This document shows positions 44,801 to 52,681 of a stretch of DNA of 57,902 nt, one piece after another. Under the pieces are notes generated by a model that was given only the letters and a program-made list of their open reading frames with translations, ran no database searches and was not told the origin of the DNA. Position 1 is the stretch's first letter; each line of letters starts with the position of its first letter. Origin of the DNA: UBA4717 sp045536775 (GTDB lineage Bacteria; Bacillota; Clostridia; Oscillospirales; CAG-272); the NCBI GenBank assembly GCA_045536775.1, contig JAZSOD010000010.1:1-57902 (forward strand), read 5' to 3'. A program made the position numbers and the translations under genes.

Positions 44801-45193
44801 GAGGACCTATCGCAAGTGAATCCCCAACTGTATAAATGGTTGGCAACTATTAACGATAGGACCTCTCCTGACAATAGGATACCACAAAACAATCCTACTG
44901 TCAATAGTAATAATATGCAATCTTCGCAAAATTATTACGATGACGATGTTGCAGCTGAAGCTTCTGCGAGAGATGCGGCGTTTTTCATTGAGGACATTGA
45001 AGGCGACGAGGGATACGTTACCTCGGCTGAGCTTGAGGCGAACGCCAAGAAGCATATCAATGCGAGATCTTCAAACGAGATCACCGATATGGGTATTCGT
45101 AAAATGGCGAGAGAAGCAAAAATACGGCGGATTTTCCGCCGTATTTTTGCTTGTTTAATTTATTCATCAATGGGGTCAAAAACTCTTACGTAG
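41825..45193 (+). CDS. Polyvalent/polymorphic toxin mosaic B (LPD3-like, ART-PolyVal, MuF-C-like)
   Basis: A 1122-residue reading frame built of modules: basic helical start and ERAAELWEASLYRIRR region, Asp-rich linker, LPD3-like KSPFFRAWFGDWRAND (about 195-215), an ADP-ribosyltransferase-like ART-PolyVal unit (MYHGSNAKFTVFDKRKAKSS near 401, YGRGFYFSD, ending ESTQIKSATDNIGTF near 545), a helical module, a second copy of the first region (about 698-790), and a MuF-C-like domain (IIINYTKLYLAVRKSGIIKG near 878 to 989). Such sequences come from phage or conjugative elements. There is no ribosome site, coding-like sequence continues upstream of the ATG (IEKFYAEMPNV), and the 3' end runs into a terminator hairpin, so both ends are truncated. 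Probably a non-functional remnant. Confidence 0.6.
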   Translation: MPNVAQRFLNAIKRFVARIKRAFGKSDSASELERAAELWEASLYRIRRNVDKQRAREEKKAAKAEKKAAEEDNTVIDARINKNADLDIGETDTEVDALGIYDEEYEGDDVSYDEDPAQDYYDGPGVDDGTGFEDVSEDDDAGDDGDGGSAYFIEDIDDEAVNTLRSIGEKSVNEFASEELKKAEPFARKLWKELGVKSPFFRAWFGDWRANDASKVSITEVETINIDDAVMANGDYKIEDTGWTIHAGKTLREETKHYAREKKISVRALSTIEQILNNSVLLDTEVSVPDSKNKSDGTALMHKLYTIIQYDGKLYIAKTTVEEYLDTNSKTIKRKGYHLRAIKIETAGGRATEETSASTSRPDTVSINSISDLFNLVKTYDKEFNPKPASKIVNEDGTPKVMYHGSNAKFTVFDKRKAKSSGYYGRGFYFSDSNNQAGLYGEQYSVYLDVKNPLKPGGNKISGAQLHNFLKAVAENEDYSIENYGTYDIAKIANSITSTDTFAVISDINATAIGDFVEAVKLFNEVNGTKYDGIVVPTETVVFESTQIKSATDNIGTFNKNDPDIMMFIEDVEDVGAYVTSSELEANAKKHINARASNEITDMGIRKMARETKIPEADLQNLRRIYRRCRLNKGDSEEFNRLISIARGLATTSLMRHSGSDKVYYNGVSEKIVDTVANELIRMIADDTYTTPDDVKAELERAAELWEASLYRIRRNVDKQRAHSEKQAAKAEKNATEEDNTVIDARINKNADLDIGETDTEVDALGIYDEEYEGDDVSYDEDPAEDYYNGPKSEDDELENLSGNSDSENDGDGDNPSFIEDFDVDSPQIITNYSDAIDNILTVSDDDAKKYAENRTVVEVCANTPSVILDNVTEAKNLKIIINYTKLYLAVRKSGIIKGNYHNLGAEVAKNLHKYLENPDAIIRLDNGRLNVLFTVKTSNGNNGLISVELNSTKDVGGKNEKYNVIVTVMSSNNNYIKNLTSRPGVSVKYKREDLSQVNPQLYKWLATINDRTSPDNRIPQNNPTVNSNNMQSSQNYYDDDVAAEASARDAAFFIEDIEGDEGYVTSAELEANAKKHINARSSNEITDMGIRKMAREAKIRRIFRRIFACLIYSSMGSKTLT
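41915..42196 (+). repeat. Internal direct repeat, copy 1 (partner 43916-44197)
   Basis: A 282-base segment repeated at an offset of 2001 bases with few differences, encoding ERAAELWEASLYRIRRNVDK to DEEYEGDDVSYDEDP. Near identity points to recent duplication. Confidence 0.9.
43556..43666 (+). repeat. Internal direct repeat, copy 1 (partner 45014-45124)
   Basis: A 111-base segment repeated at offset 1458, encoding YVTSSELEANAKKHINARAS and the following ITDMGIRKMARE. Confidence 0.9.
43916..44197 (+). repeat. Internal direct repeat, copy 2 (partner 41915-42196)
   Basis: Second copy of the 282-base segment, same phase; the following sequence diverges into the MuF-C-like module. Confidence 0.9.
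45014..45124 (+). repeat. Internal direct repeat, copy 2 (partner 43556-43666)
   Basis: Second copy of the 111-base segment. Its right edge is also the left arm of the terminator hairpin, so the module is cut off at that point. Confidence 0.9.
45116..45150. terminator. Bidirectional terminator (16-base perfect stem)
   Basis: Stem GCAAAAATACGGCGGA / TCCGCCGTATTTTTGC with a 3-base loop. It ends the GH16 gene on the minus strand and lies inside the last codons of the toxin mosaic on the plus strand. Confidence 0.9.
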
Positions 45194-45995
45194 TCGACTA
45201 TGAACTCGTCGGGCATTGCAGATTTAAGAAGCTCGTTCGGCTGGTCGCTGTAGCGGTATCCGTCACACTCGGTCGTAATGAGGATAAACTGCTCGGTATG
45301 CGAAACGGGTCCGTCATGGTGTCCGTCAAACACGCCGTCGATATAGAAGTCATAGCCGTTCGGTGTCCAGTTTACCGCGAAGGTATGGAACTGTTCGTGG
45401 TTCGGGATAGAAAATCTGTCGGGCGCGAATTCTGTCTCGTGCTCGGTTACAAATTTTTCCTTATGCTCTGCTCCGTATCCGCCCCAATGCAAGAAATGGG
45501 GAATCATTCTGCCAGGCTCAAAGCTTTCCATTATATCAACATCAACGCCTGCCTTACCGGGATCTGTACAGCATCCGATTATCGGACTCTGAAGCCAGAA
45601 CGCGCTCCACCAACCGCCTTTCTGCTGTGTTCGGCAACGGCACTCGTAGTAACCGTATTTATGTAAAAACTTCTGCTCTTCATGCTTGGCGATAGGCCAC
45701 ACGAACTTTCCGTAGCCGTTTTCCTCGGGGGGATTATCCATAAAGTTGCTTCCTGTCTGGAGCTGGGCGCTGTAGTAGTGTCCGTCCTTTTCAACAAGCT
45801 TTATATGCACGCAGCCGTCCTTGACCTCGACACCCTCGTCGGTATAGGTCTTATGCCAGTTATGCATAATTCCGCGTCTGAAGCCCCACTTGGTTGTATC
45901 GAGCGTGTCTCCGTCAAACTCATCGCTCCACACAAGCTTCCATTTGCCGTCGGGAAGTAAGCTTGACTCGTGTCCTTCAACCTCGTATTTTGCAT
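45160..45995 (-). CDS. GH16-family glycoside hydrolase, with a probable one-base frameshift near the start
   Basis: The continuous frame (45160-45933, 257 residues) opens with WSDEFDGDTLDTTKWGFRRG and continues to an active-site region GVDVDIMESFEPG, where GH16 enzymes usually have ExDxxE; here the first residue is Asp. The C-terminus (PDEFIVDYVRVF) is typical. Upstream of 45933 the same frame keeps coding for KYEVEGHESSLLPDGKWKLV but has no start, while the well-placed ATG at 45995 (GGAAGGTGAAAGAT upstream) is one base out of frame. One extra A in the CAAAAT run would give a 278-residue protein. No signal peptide is visible. It probably acts on beta-glucans if active. Confidence 0.8.
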
Positions 45996-46087
45996 ATCTT
46001 TCACCTTCCTCGGTTTTATCTTTGACTCAATATTATCAAAGCGGGCAGCAAAATTATATAAGGATATTACTGTCCGATATCAAAACA

Positions 46088-47158
46088 TTACTTTATTCCG
46101 AACATTTTTTGAATTTCGGAAACAAGAGTTTCGATAATCAAATCTTCTGGTATTTTTCTTACTATCTCGCCTTTCTTAAACAGTATCGCCTCGCCGTTGC
46201 CTCCGGCAACTCCGATATCGGCTTCTCTCGCCTCTCCCGGTCCGTTGACAACGCATCCCATCATAGCGACGGTTATGGGTCTGTCCACGCGAAGCTGGGT
46301 GTCAGCTATTTCTTCAAATCTGTGAACAAGCTCGATAAGGTTTATCTTTGTTCTTCCGCAAGTGGGACAGGACACAACGTTTATGGTATTTGCGCCCGAA
46401 CGTCCTATTGCTTTAAGGAGCGCCTTTGCGCTTCTGACCTCGTCAGTGGGGTCCGCCGTGAGCGAAATGCGGATGGTATCTCCGATGTCATCACAAAGTA
46501 AGCTTCCGATACCTGCAGACGACTTTATAAGTCCCTGCTTTTCGGTGCCTGCCTCGGTAACTCCGAGGTGGAGAGGATAGTTAACTCTCTCGCTCAGATA
46601 GCGGTTTGCGTCTATCATAGTCTTGACGTTTGAGCTTTTCACGGACAAAACTATGTTATCAAAATCGAATTTTTCAAGAAGCGACGCGTGATAGAGCGCG
46701 CTTTCAGCGAGAGCCTCTGCCGTTGGTGAGCCATATCTCTCAAGTATGCTTTTTTCAAGCGAGCCTGAGTTCACGCCTATTCTTATGGGAATGTTTTTCG
46801 AGGCACATATATTCGCTACCGCGCGAACCTTTTCATTATCACCGATGTTTCCCGGGTTTATTCTTATCTTATCAACCCCCACGTTTGCACACTCTATTGC
46901 TATTCTGTAGTCAAAGTGAATGTCTGCAACGAGTGGCACACGCACGTCGGCATTTTTGAGTCTTTCTATGGTCGAGACCGCCTTTACGTCGGGGATCGCA
47001 AGACGTACTACGTCGCAACCCTCGGCTTCAAGCGCTCTGACCTGTCTCAAACACGCCTCAAAATCGTGTGTATCGGTATTGGTCATAGACTGAACGGCTA
47101 TTCTCTCTCCACCGCCTATCACAAGACCGCCTATTTTTACTTTTCTCGTTTTACTCAT
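46088..47158 (-). CDS. ispG: 4-hydroxy-3-methylbut-2-en-1-yl diphosphate synthase IspG (GcpE)
   Basis: A 356-residue MEP-pathway enzyme. The TIM-barrel half begins RKVKIGGLVIGGGERIAVQS; the [4Fe-4S] ligands are in SCPTCGRTKINL near residue 262 and MMGCVVNGPGEA, with the ligand Glu in the GPGEAREAD segment. It converts MEcPP to HMBPP. It ends the minus-strand run pyrH-frr-uppS-cdsA-dxr-rseP-ispG. Confidence 0.95.
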   Translation of the reverse strand: MSKTRKVKIGGLVIGGGERIAVQSMTNTDTHDFEACLRQVRALEAEGCDVVRLAIPDVKAVSTIERLKNADVRVPLVADIHFDYRIAIECANVGVDKIRINPGNIGDNEKVRAVANICASKNIPIRIGVNSGSLEKSILERYGSPTAEALAESALYHASLLEKFDFDNIVLSVKSSNVKTMIDANRYLSERVNYPLHLGVTEAGTEKQGLIKSSAGIGSLLCDDIGDTIRISLTADPTDEVRSAKALLKAIGRSGANTINVVSCPTCGRTKINLIELVHRFEEIADTQLRVDRPITVAMMGCVVNGPGEAREADIGVAGGNGEAILFKKGEIVRKIPEDLIIETLVSEIQKMFGIK

Positions 47159-47168
47159 ATTATTACCG

Positions 47169-48212
47169 TTACTTTACAAAAAGTCTTGAAATATCCTGAT
47201 AGGTCACGAACGCCATAAGCAGCATAAGCGCGACAAGCCCCGCCGCGTGTATCTTTGCTTCAAGCTCAGGATCAACGGGACGGCGGCGTACCGCCTCTAC
47301 AATAAGAAACATAAGTCTTCCGCCGTCAAGCGCGGGAAGCGGAAGCAGGTTAAATATACCGAGATTCATAGATATGACAACAACGAGGTAAAGAACACCC
47401 ATAACACCGCCCGACTGTGCGGTCTCACTTATCGCCTCCGTCACACCGACAGGACCCGATATTGCCTCCATACTGTATCTTCCCGTCACGAGATCGATAA
47501 GCGATTCCCATATCATCTTTACGGTAGACACAGACCTGTAAAATGAATGCTTTACTATGTTTGAAAAATTCTTTTCCTCGGCGCTGACGTAGAAGTCACG
47601 CTGAGCGTAAAGCACGCCGCCCTCGGTAAAGCTCGGAAACTGAACGTCCTTTACGGTGATCACCTCGCCCGCCCTTTTTACCTTTATATCAATGGGAGAG
47701 ATCCCCGAGCGCATTATCTCGTAAACGAGATCGTTTGCAACGTGTACTCTCTGAGAATCCACCTCAAGCACGGTGTCGCCTATCATAAGTCCTGTCTGCT
47801 GACTGAGCGCACCGTCGGCAAAGCCGAGAATGGTGGTCGAGCCGAGAGACTTCGATGATATCACTATCACCGCCATAATGATTATGCCGAGGATGAAATT
47901 CATTATCGCCCCTGCGGTAACTACCGCTATTCTCTGAAAAACAGGCTTATTGCAAAGGGCGTTCGGGTCGTCAGAGCCACCGTTTTCGCCCGGCATGCTG
48001 ACGTATCCGCCGATCGGCAGAAGCCTTACGGAATATCTTGTTCTGCTTCTTGAAAGCTTTGAAAAAAGCTTGGGGCCCATTCCGATCGAAAACTCCTCGA
48101 CCGTTACCCCGAATCTTCTTGCCGCTATGAAATGTCCGAGCTCGTGAATGAATATGAGCGCGGAAAATATCAGAATTGCAAGTATGACCGTTAATACGTT
48201 TATATCTATCAC
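47169..48212 (-). CDS. rseP: RIP metalloprotease RseP (site-2 protease)
   Basis: A 347-residue M50 protease. The zinc motif HELGH is at residues 23-27, a PDZ domain follows in the middle (about 110-200) and LLPLPALDGGRL carries the third zinc ligand. Four membrane helices are visible. It cuts membrane proteins such as anti-sigma factors. The only in-frame start near the usual N-terminus is GTG at 48212, and its ribosome site (GGGAG) overlaps it, an unusual arrangement. Confidence 0.93.
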   Translation of the reverse strand: MIDINVLTVILAILIFSALIFIHELGHFIAARRFGVTVEEFSIGMGPKLFSKLSRSRTRYSVRLLPIGGYVSMPGENGGSDDPNALCNKPVFQRIAVVTAGAIMNFILGIIIMAVIVISSKSLGSTTILGFADGALSQQTGLMIGDTVLEVDSQRVHVANDLVYEIMRSGISPIDIKVKRAGEVITVKDVQFPSFTEGGVLYAQRDFYVSAEEKNFSNIVKHSFYRSVSTVKMIWESLIDLVTGRYSMEAISGPVGVTEAISETAQSGGVMGVLYLVVVISMNLGIFNLLPLPALDGGRLMFLIVEAVRRRPVDPELEAKIHAAGLVALMLLMAFVTYQDISRLFVK

Positions 48213-48220
48213 TCCCGTGG

Positions 48221-49375
48221 TTATTTTCCGTTATTTATATACTCGGCGGCGAGTCTTGCCGCCTCTTTTTCGATTTCGTATATTTTATCAAGCGTGTCAG
48301 CTCCGTCAAGCGATGCACCAAGCTTATCAAGAGCGTAGACCACCGCGTTATATATATCGGTGAATCCGATCTCTCCTCTTATAAAGCTCCAGACTGCTGT
48401 TTCGTTCGCGGCATTTACCGCCGCGCCCGTGCCGCCGCGGCGCTTTAGCACCTCACGTGCGAGGTCAAGCATCGGAAACGCTTTTGTGTCGGGCTTTGCA
48501 AAGGTAAGTCCAGAGAGCTTTGTCAGATCAAGCTCGTCTATAGTAGCGCCGAGCCTTTCCGGATAGGTCAGCGCGTACTGTGCGCAATGGCGCATATCGG
48601 GTACAGACATCTGCGCGATGACCGCGTTATCAATATATTCCACCATCGAATGTATTATGCTCTGACGGTGCACAACAACATCTATCTTCTCTGACGGTAC
48701 ACCGAAAAGATATGCCGCCTCGATTATCTCAAAGCCTTTGTTCATAAGGGTCGCCGAATCAATAGTGATCTTCGCGCCCATACTCCAGCTTGGATGCTTC
48801 AGCGCATCGTCAACCGTTACACTCTCAAGCTCGTCGGCGGTTTTGCCGAAAAATGGACCGCCCGAGGCGGTAAGTATGAGCCTCTTGACCTCACGTCTCT
48901 CGCCCGAGCGCAAGCATTCGTGGATAGCGCAATGCTCACTGTCAACAGGGAGTATTGTAACGCCGTGCTCTTTCGCCTCTCGCATAACTATATCACCCGC
49001 ACTGACAAGCGACTCCTTGTTTGCAAGCGCGAGGGTATTGCCTGCTCTGATCGCCGCAAGTGTCGCGGGAAGTCCTGCACAGCCTGTTATTGAGTTAAAA
49101 ACTCTGTCGACCTTATCTGCGGCAAGCTCCTCGATAGCCTCTTTGCCGCAAAGCACCTTTGTGTCGGTGTCGGCGAGTCTTATCTTTAAGTCCTTTGCCG
49201 CCGCATCGTCTGCGGTCACGGCTGTTTTTATTTTCAATTTGCGCACCTGCGCCTCGGCAAGCTCTGTATTTTTGTTGAAGGAAATGCCGTGAACAGAGAC
49301 GCCGAATTTATCGGCAACGTCAAAGCTCTGTGTTCCCACCGAGCCCGTCGAGCCGAGTATGGTTATCTTTTTCAT
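48221..49375 (-). CDS. dxr: 1-deoxy-D-xylulose 5-phosphate reductoisomerase
   Basis: A 384-residue enzyme of the MEP isoprenoid pathway. NADPH site GSTGSVGTQSFDVA, ANKESLVSAGDIV, the metal-binding PVDSEHCAIHECL and LTASGGPF are all intact. It forms 2-C-methylerythritol 4-phosphate. The gene order cdsA-dxr-rseP is standard in bacteria. Confidence 0.96.
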   Translation of the reverse strand: MKKITILGSTGSVGTQSFDVADKFGVSVHGISFNKNTELAEAQVRKLKIKTAVTADDAAAKDLKIRLADTDTKVLCGKEAIEELAADKVDRVFNSITGCAGLPATLAAIRAGNTLALANKESLVSAGDIVMREAKEHGVTILPVDSEHCAIHECLRSGERREVKRLILTASGGPFFGKTADELESVTVDDALKHPSWSMGAKITIDSATLMNKGFEIIEAAYLFGVPSEKIDVVVHRQSIIHSMVEYIDNAVIAQMSVPDMRHCAQYALTYPERLGATIDELDLTKLSGLTFAKPDTKAFPMLDLAREVLKRRGGTGAAVNAANETAVWSFIRGEIGFTDIYNAVVYALDKLGASLDGADTLDKIYEIEKEAARLAAEYINNGK

Positions 49376-49390
49376 TACCCTTACCCGTTT

Positions 49391-50221
49391 TTATCTTATG
49401 ATTGCAAAAAACGAAAATGCGTGTAACACGAGCATTACCGGAGCAAGAGCGATTATGCTGTCAAATCTGTCCATAACGCCGCCGTGTCCGGGAAAAATTT
49501 TACCGTAGTCCTTTATACCGTTCTGCCTTTTTATGATTGATGCCGACAGATCGCCGAACTGCGACACCACCGCCGCTATAAGTCCTGCAAAGAAAAGCAT
49601 CAAAAGACTCATTTTCACGTCGGTAAGAAGCGAAACTATATATCCGAAAAGCGAGAAGGAGAGTCCGCAGAACAAAGTTCCGCCTATCGCACCCTCGACC
49701 GTTTTCTTGGGGCTGACCTCCTCTATAAGCTTGTGCTTACCAAAGAGCATTCCCGAAAAATACGCCATGGTGTCTGTCATCCACGCGCCAACGAACACAA
49801 GCCAGAATATATACTGACCGTTCACGGTGTCACGCAAAAGCACCAGCGACGTAAATCCTGCAGTTACGTATATCACCGACATAAAAGCACTTGAGCAAAG
49901 ACTGTATTCAAGGGTATCCTTACGCAGAACGCAATATACGTTCAGCCAGAGAAGATATCCTATAATGATGGCAAGCACCCACGGAGCAAAGCCCGCTTTG
50001 TCCTCGATAAGTCTTGCGGACAGGGGGAAAGCAAGCGCTATAAAATACGACGGTATTGCTATCGGGTATATCTTATCTGCCTTCAGACAATGGAGCATTT
50101 CATAAACTGCCACCGCCGACAGAATCGCCATCGCAATAAGGAAAAACAACGTGTGGGATAAGAGAAGCAGCGGCAGAAACACCGCCACAAGTATTATTCC
50201 CGTAATAATTCGCTCGGTCAT
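49391..50221 (-). CDS. cdsA: Phosphatidate cytidylyltransferase
   Basis: A 276-residue membrane protein with about eight helices. The signature PKKTVEGAIGGTLF and GDLSASIIKRQNGIKDYGKI followed by FPGHGGVMDRFDS is complete. It makes CDP-diacylglycerol for phospholipid synthesis. The ATG at 50221 (MTERIITG) is preferred, but an in-frame start 10 codons upstream cannot be excluded. Confidence 0.93.
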   Translation of the reverse strand: MTERIITGIILVAVFLPLLLLSHTLFFLIAMAILSAVAVYEMLHCLKADKIYPIAIPSYFIALAFPLSARLIEDKAGFAPWVLAIIIGYLLWLNVYCVLRKDTLEYSLCSSAFMSVIYVTAGFTSLVLLRDTVNGQYIFWLVFVGAWMTDTMAYFSGMLFGKHKLIEEVSPKKTVEGAIGGTLFCGLSFSLFGYIVSLLTDVKMSLLMLFFAGLIAAVVSQFGDLSASIIKRQNGIKDYGKIFPGHGGVMDRFDSIIALAPVMLVLHAFSFFAIIR

Positions 50222-50271
50222 ATCAAAACTCTTTGGGACAAAAGATCCCATCCTTTCAAATCAAAGAGGGC

Positions 50272-51015
50272 TTACACACCGCCGAAGCGACGCTCTCTCC
50301 TCGTGTATTCGGCTACCGCCTCGTCCACGTCCTCGTGGGTCATGTCGGGCCACAGCTTGTCGGTAAAGTAAAACTCCGAGTACGCCGCCTGCCACATAAG
50401 GAAGTTTGACAGTCTACACTCCCCTGCCGTTCTCACTATCAGATCAGGGTCGGGAGAAAGACGCGTATAAAGCTTATCCGAGAGCATTTCCTCGGTAATC
50501 TCGCTCACTCCGTCCGCTATAAGCTCGTTGCAGGCGTGGACTATCTCGTCACGTCCGCCATAGTTCATAGCAATGTTAAGTATGCGCTCGTACTTGGCGG
50601 AGTCCGCCTCGAGCTTTTCCATTCTCTCGCGGAGCTCGGGCGAAAACGGCGCCTTGCTTCCGAGAAATATGATACGGAACTGCTTTTCGGCAATATCTCT
50701 GAATGCCGTGTCAATATATGAGTCGAGAAGCGCCATTATAGCATCGACCTCATTCTTGGGCCTTTTCCAGTTTTCAGTCGAGAACGCGTACACGGTTACG
50801 TGCTTTATGCCTATATCGCCACAGTATTCCACAAGATCCTTGAACACCGCCGCTCCCGTTTTATGTCCGTACTCTCTCGGCATCGAGCGTTTTTTTGCCC
50901 ATCTGCCGTTTCCATCCATAATAAACGCGATATGCTCGGGGACCCTCAGCGACTCGTGGGAGATTTCTTCATTTTTCTTTTTTTCGAAGAGTTCGGATAA
51001 AAAATTTTTCTTCAT
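50272..51015 (-). CDS. uppS: Isoprenyl transferase (undecaprenyl diphosphate synthase)
   Basis: A 247-residue cis-prenyltransferase: IAFIMDGNGRWAKKR is the diphosphate-binding motif, followed by YAFSTENWKRP and RTAGECRLSNFLMWQ. It makes the C55 carrier for peptidoglycan. The ATG at 51015 lacks a good ribosome site, so the start is uncertain within about 16 codons. Confidence 0.93.
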   Translation of the reverse strand: MKKNFLSELFEKKKNEEISHESLRVPEHIAFIMDGNGRWAKKRSMPREYGHKTGAAVFKDLVEYCGDIGIKHVTVYAFSTENWKRPKNEVDAIMALLDSYIDTAFRDIAEKQFRIIFLGSKAPFSPELRERMEKLEADSAKYERILNIAMNYGGRDEIVHACNELIADGVSEITEEMLSDKLYTRLSPDPDLIVRTAGECRLSNFLMWQAAYSEFYFTDKLWPDMTHEDVDEAVAEYTRRERRFGGV

Positions 51016-51080
51016 AAATCGGCAGATACCGCCGCGTTTGAAGCGCGACGGTATTCCTCTCAATAATTATTGCTTTAATG

Positions 51081-51635
51081 TCAGATGGAAAGAAGCTCGT
51101 TATTCTTCTTTGCAGTAATATCGTCTACTACCTTAACGTACTTGTCGGTAAGATCCTGAACGCCCTTTTCGGAGTCCTTTGCCTCGTCCTCGGTCATCTC
51201 GCTGTTTTTCTTCATAGCCTTGATCTTATCGTTAGCGTCGCGGCGGATGTTTCTGAGAGCTACCTTTGCGTCCTCGCTGAGCCTTGAAACCTGCTTGGTA
51301 AGCTCGCGGCGGCGCTCCTCTGTAAGCTGCGGGAATGCAAGTCTGATAACCTTACCGTCATTAGCGGGTGTGATTCCGATGTCGGAAACAAGAATAGCCT
51401 TTTCAATAGCCTTGATTATGGTCATATCCCAGGGAGTTATAACAAGTGTGCGGGCATCTGTTGCCTTAACGTCGGCAACCTGCGAGATGGGGGTGGGTGT
51501 GCCGTAGTATTCTACGTTTACCTTGTTGAGCACTGCGGGGTTTGCCTTGCCTGCTCTGATACTGTCGAGGTCCATCTCAAACGAGTTTATTGACTTTTTC
51601 ATCTTGTCTTCGTATTCTGTAAGAACGAGTTTCAT
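51081..51635 (-). CDS. frr: Ribosome recycling factor
   Basis: A 184-residue protein, the normal length. RAGKANPAVLNKVNVEYYGT and the RRELTKQVSRLSEDAKVALR domain-boundary segment are present. With EF-G it splits the 70S ribosome after termination. AAGGAG precedes the ATG; the gene follows pyrH by 27 bases. Confidence 0.96.
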   Translation of the reverse strand: MKLVLTEYEDKMKKSINSFEMDLDSIRAGKANPAVLNKVNVEYYGTPTPISQVADVKATDARTLVITPWDMTIIKAIEKAILVSDIGITPANDGKVIRLAFPQLTEERRRELTKQVSRLSEDAKVALRNIRRDANDKIKAMKKNSEMTEDEAKDSEKGVQDLTDKYVKVVDDITAKKNNELLSI

Positions 51636-51662
51636 AATTCTTCTCCTTTTGATTTGTGTATT

Positions 51663-52388
51663 TTACTTAGCTGTTACGATGGTTCCCGACACGTTTCCGA
51701 GAAGCGCGTCGTATATGTTTTCGGGCTCCTCGAGAGCAAAAACGAGGATATCAAGCTCATTTTCTCTACAGAAGGATGCCGCCGTCTGATCCATTACCTT
51801 GAGATTCTTCTCAAGAATGAAGTCATAGGTCACTCTGTCATAGTGTACGGCGTTCGGGTCAAGCTTGGGATCTGCGGAATAAACACCGTCGATATTCTTT
51901 GCGAAAAGTATTACCTCTGCACCGATCTCGGCAGCTCTTACCGCCGCAGCAGTATCCGTCGACACAAAAGGAATACCGAGTCCAGCGCCGAATATTACCG
52001 CCTCTCCGCGCTTGAGATACTCAAGTGCGTTATCTCTGTCGTAACGGGCGGCAAAGCCCTCCATTTCAACTGCGGTCATAACGTGCGCCCCAACTCCGCG
52101 GCGCTTGAGCGCCTCCTCGATGGCGATCGCGTTTATGGTAGTAGCTATCATACCCATATGGTCAGCACGGGTCCTGTCCATATCGGTTCCCTGCCTGCCG
52201 CGCCAAATGTTTCCTGCCCCGACTATTATTCCTATCTCTACTCCTGCCTTCAGGGACTTATCAATTACCGCCGCAACCTCGTCGAGCTTTGCGTGGTCAA
52301 GAACTCCATTGCCGCTTTTGTCAGCAAGAGCCTCTCCCGAAAGCTTAAGGAGCACTCTTTTATACTTTGGTGTCGTATTCGTACTCAT
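51663..52388 (-). CDS. pyrH: UMP kinase
   Basis: A 241-residue amino-acid-kinase fold enzyme: LLKLSGEALADK, IIVGAGNIWRGR and the acidic-lysine region typical of bacterial UMP kinases. It makes UDP from UMP. Start at 52388 has GAGGAG upstream. The gene begins the minus-strand operon and carries its own strong promoter. Confidence 0.96.
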   Translation of the reverse strand: MSTNTTPKYKRVLLKLSGEALADKSGNGVLDHAKLDEVAAVIDKSLKAGVEIGIIVGAGNIWRGRQGTDMDRTRADHMGMIATTINAIAIEEALKRRGVGAHVMTAVEMEGFAARYDRDNALEYLKRGEAVIFGAGLGIPFVSTDTAAAVRAAEIGAEVILFAKNIDGVYSADPKLDPNAVHYDRVTYDFILEKNLKVMDQTAASFCRENELDILVFALEEPENIYDALLGNVSGTIVTAK

Positions 52389-52425
52389 TACGTCTCCTCG
52401 CTTAACTATATTATTTCCACATAAC

Positions 52426-52454
52426 ATTATAATCGAAACGGTCCGTCTTGTAAA
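52426..52454 (-). promoter_or_regulatory. Sigma-A promoter of the pyrH operon
   Basis: Minus strand: -35 TTTACA (52449-52454), 17-base spacer, -10 TATAAT (52426-52431), 38 bases before pyrH. Confidence 0.8.
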
Positions 52455-52577
52455 GGGTTTTTTTGAAACTTTTACCCTCTTTATCTAATACTTTCTATTT
52501 TTATCCGCGAGTTTGAGCTTGCAGAGACGAGCAAATGTTAAAAAAATGTAAATATTTCCGCTTTTTGCGCAAAGGAC

Positions 52578-52606
52578 TTGTAAAGTGACTTCAAATATGA
52601 TATTAT
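52578..52606 (+). promoter_or_regulatory. Sigma-A promoter of rpsB-tsf
   Basis: Plus strand: -35 TTGTAA (52578-52583), 17-base spacer, -10 TATTAT (52601-52606). It gives a leader of about 135 bases before rpsB. Confidence 0.7.
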
Positions 52607-52646
52607 ATATCGGTGTCCGTCAGCGGTGCGGGCATCCTACAAAAAA

Positions 52647-52681
52647 TACAGCCGCTATAATACACGCAGTCGCAGGCTGTA
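52647..52681 (+). promoter_or_regulatory. Leader hairpin of rpsB (possible ribosomal-protein control)
   Basis: A 7-base perfect stem TACAGCC/GGCTGTA with a 21-base loop within the rpsB leader; a second possible pairing (AGCGG/CCGCT) overlaps it. Autogenous S2 control is only a guess. The remaining 52428-52748 region holds just the two divergent promoters. Confidence 0.3.

Noticed and set aside
39168..45200. Prophage or integrative element
   Set aside because: No integrase, terminase, capsid, relaxase or attachment repeats were seen; only toxin-module remnants.
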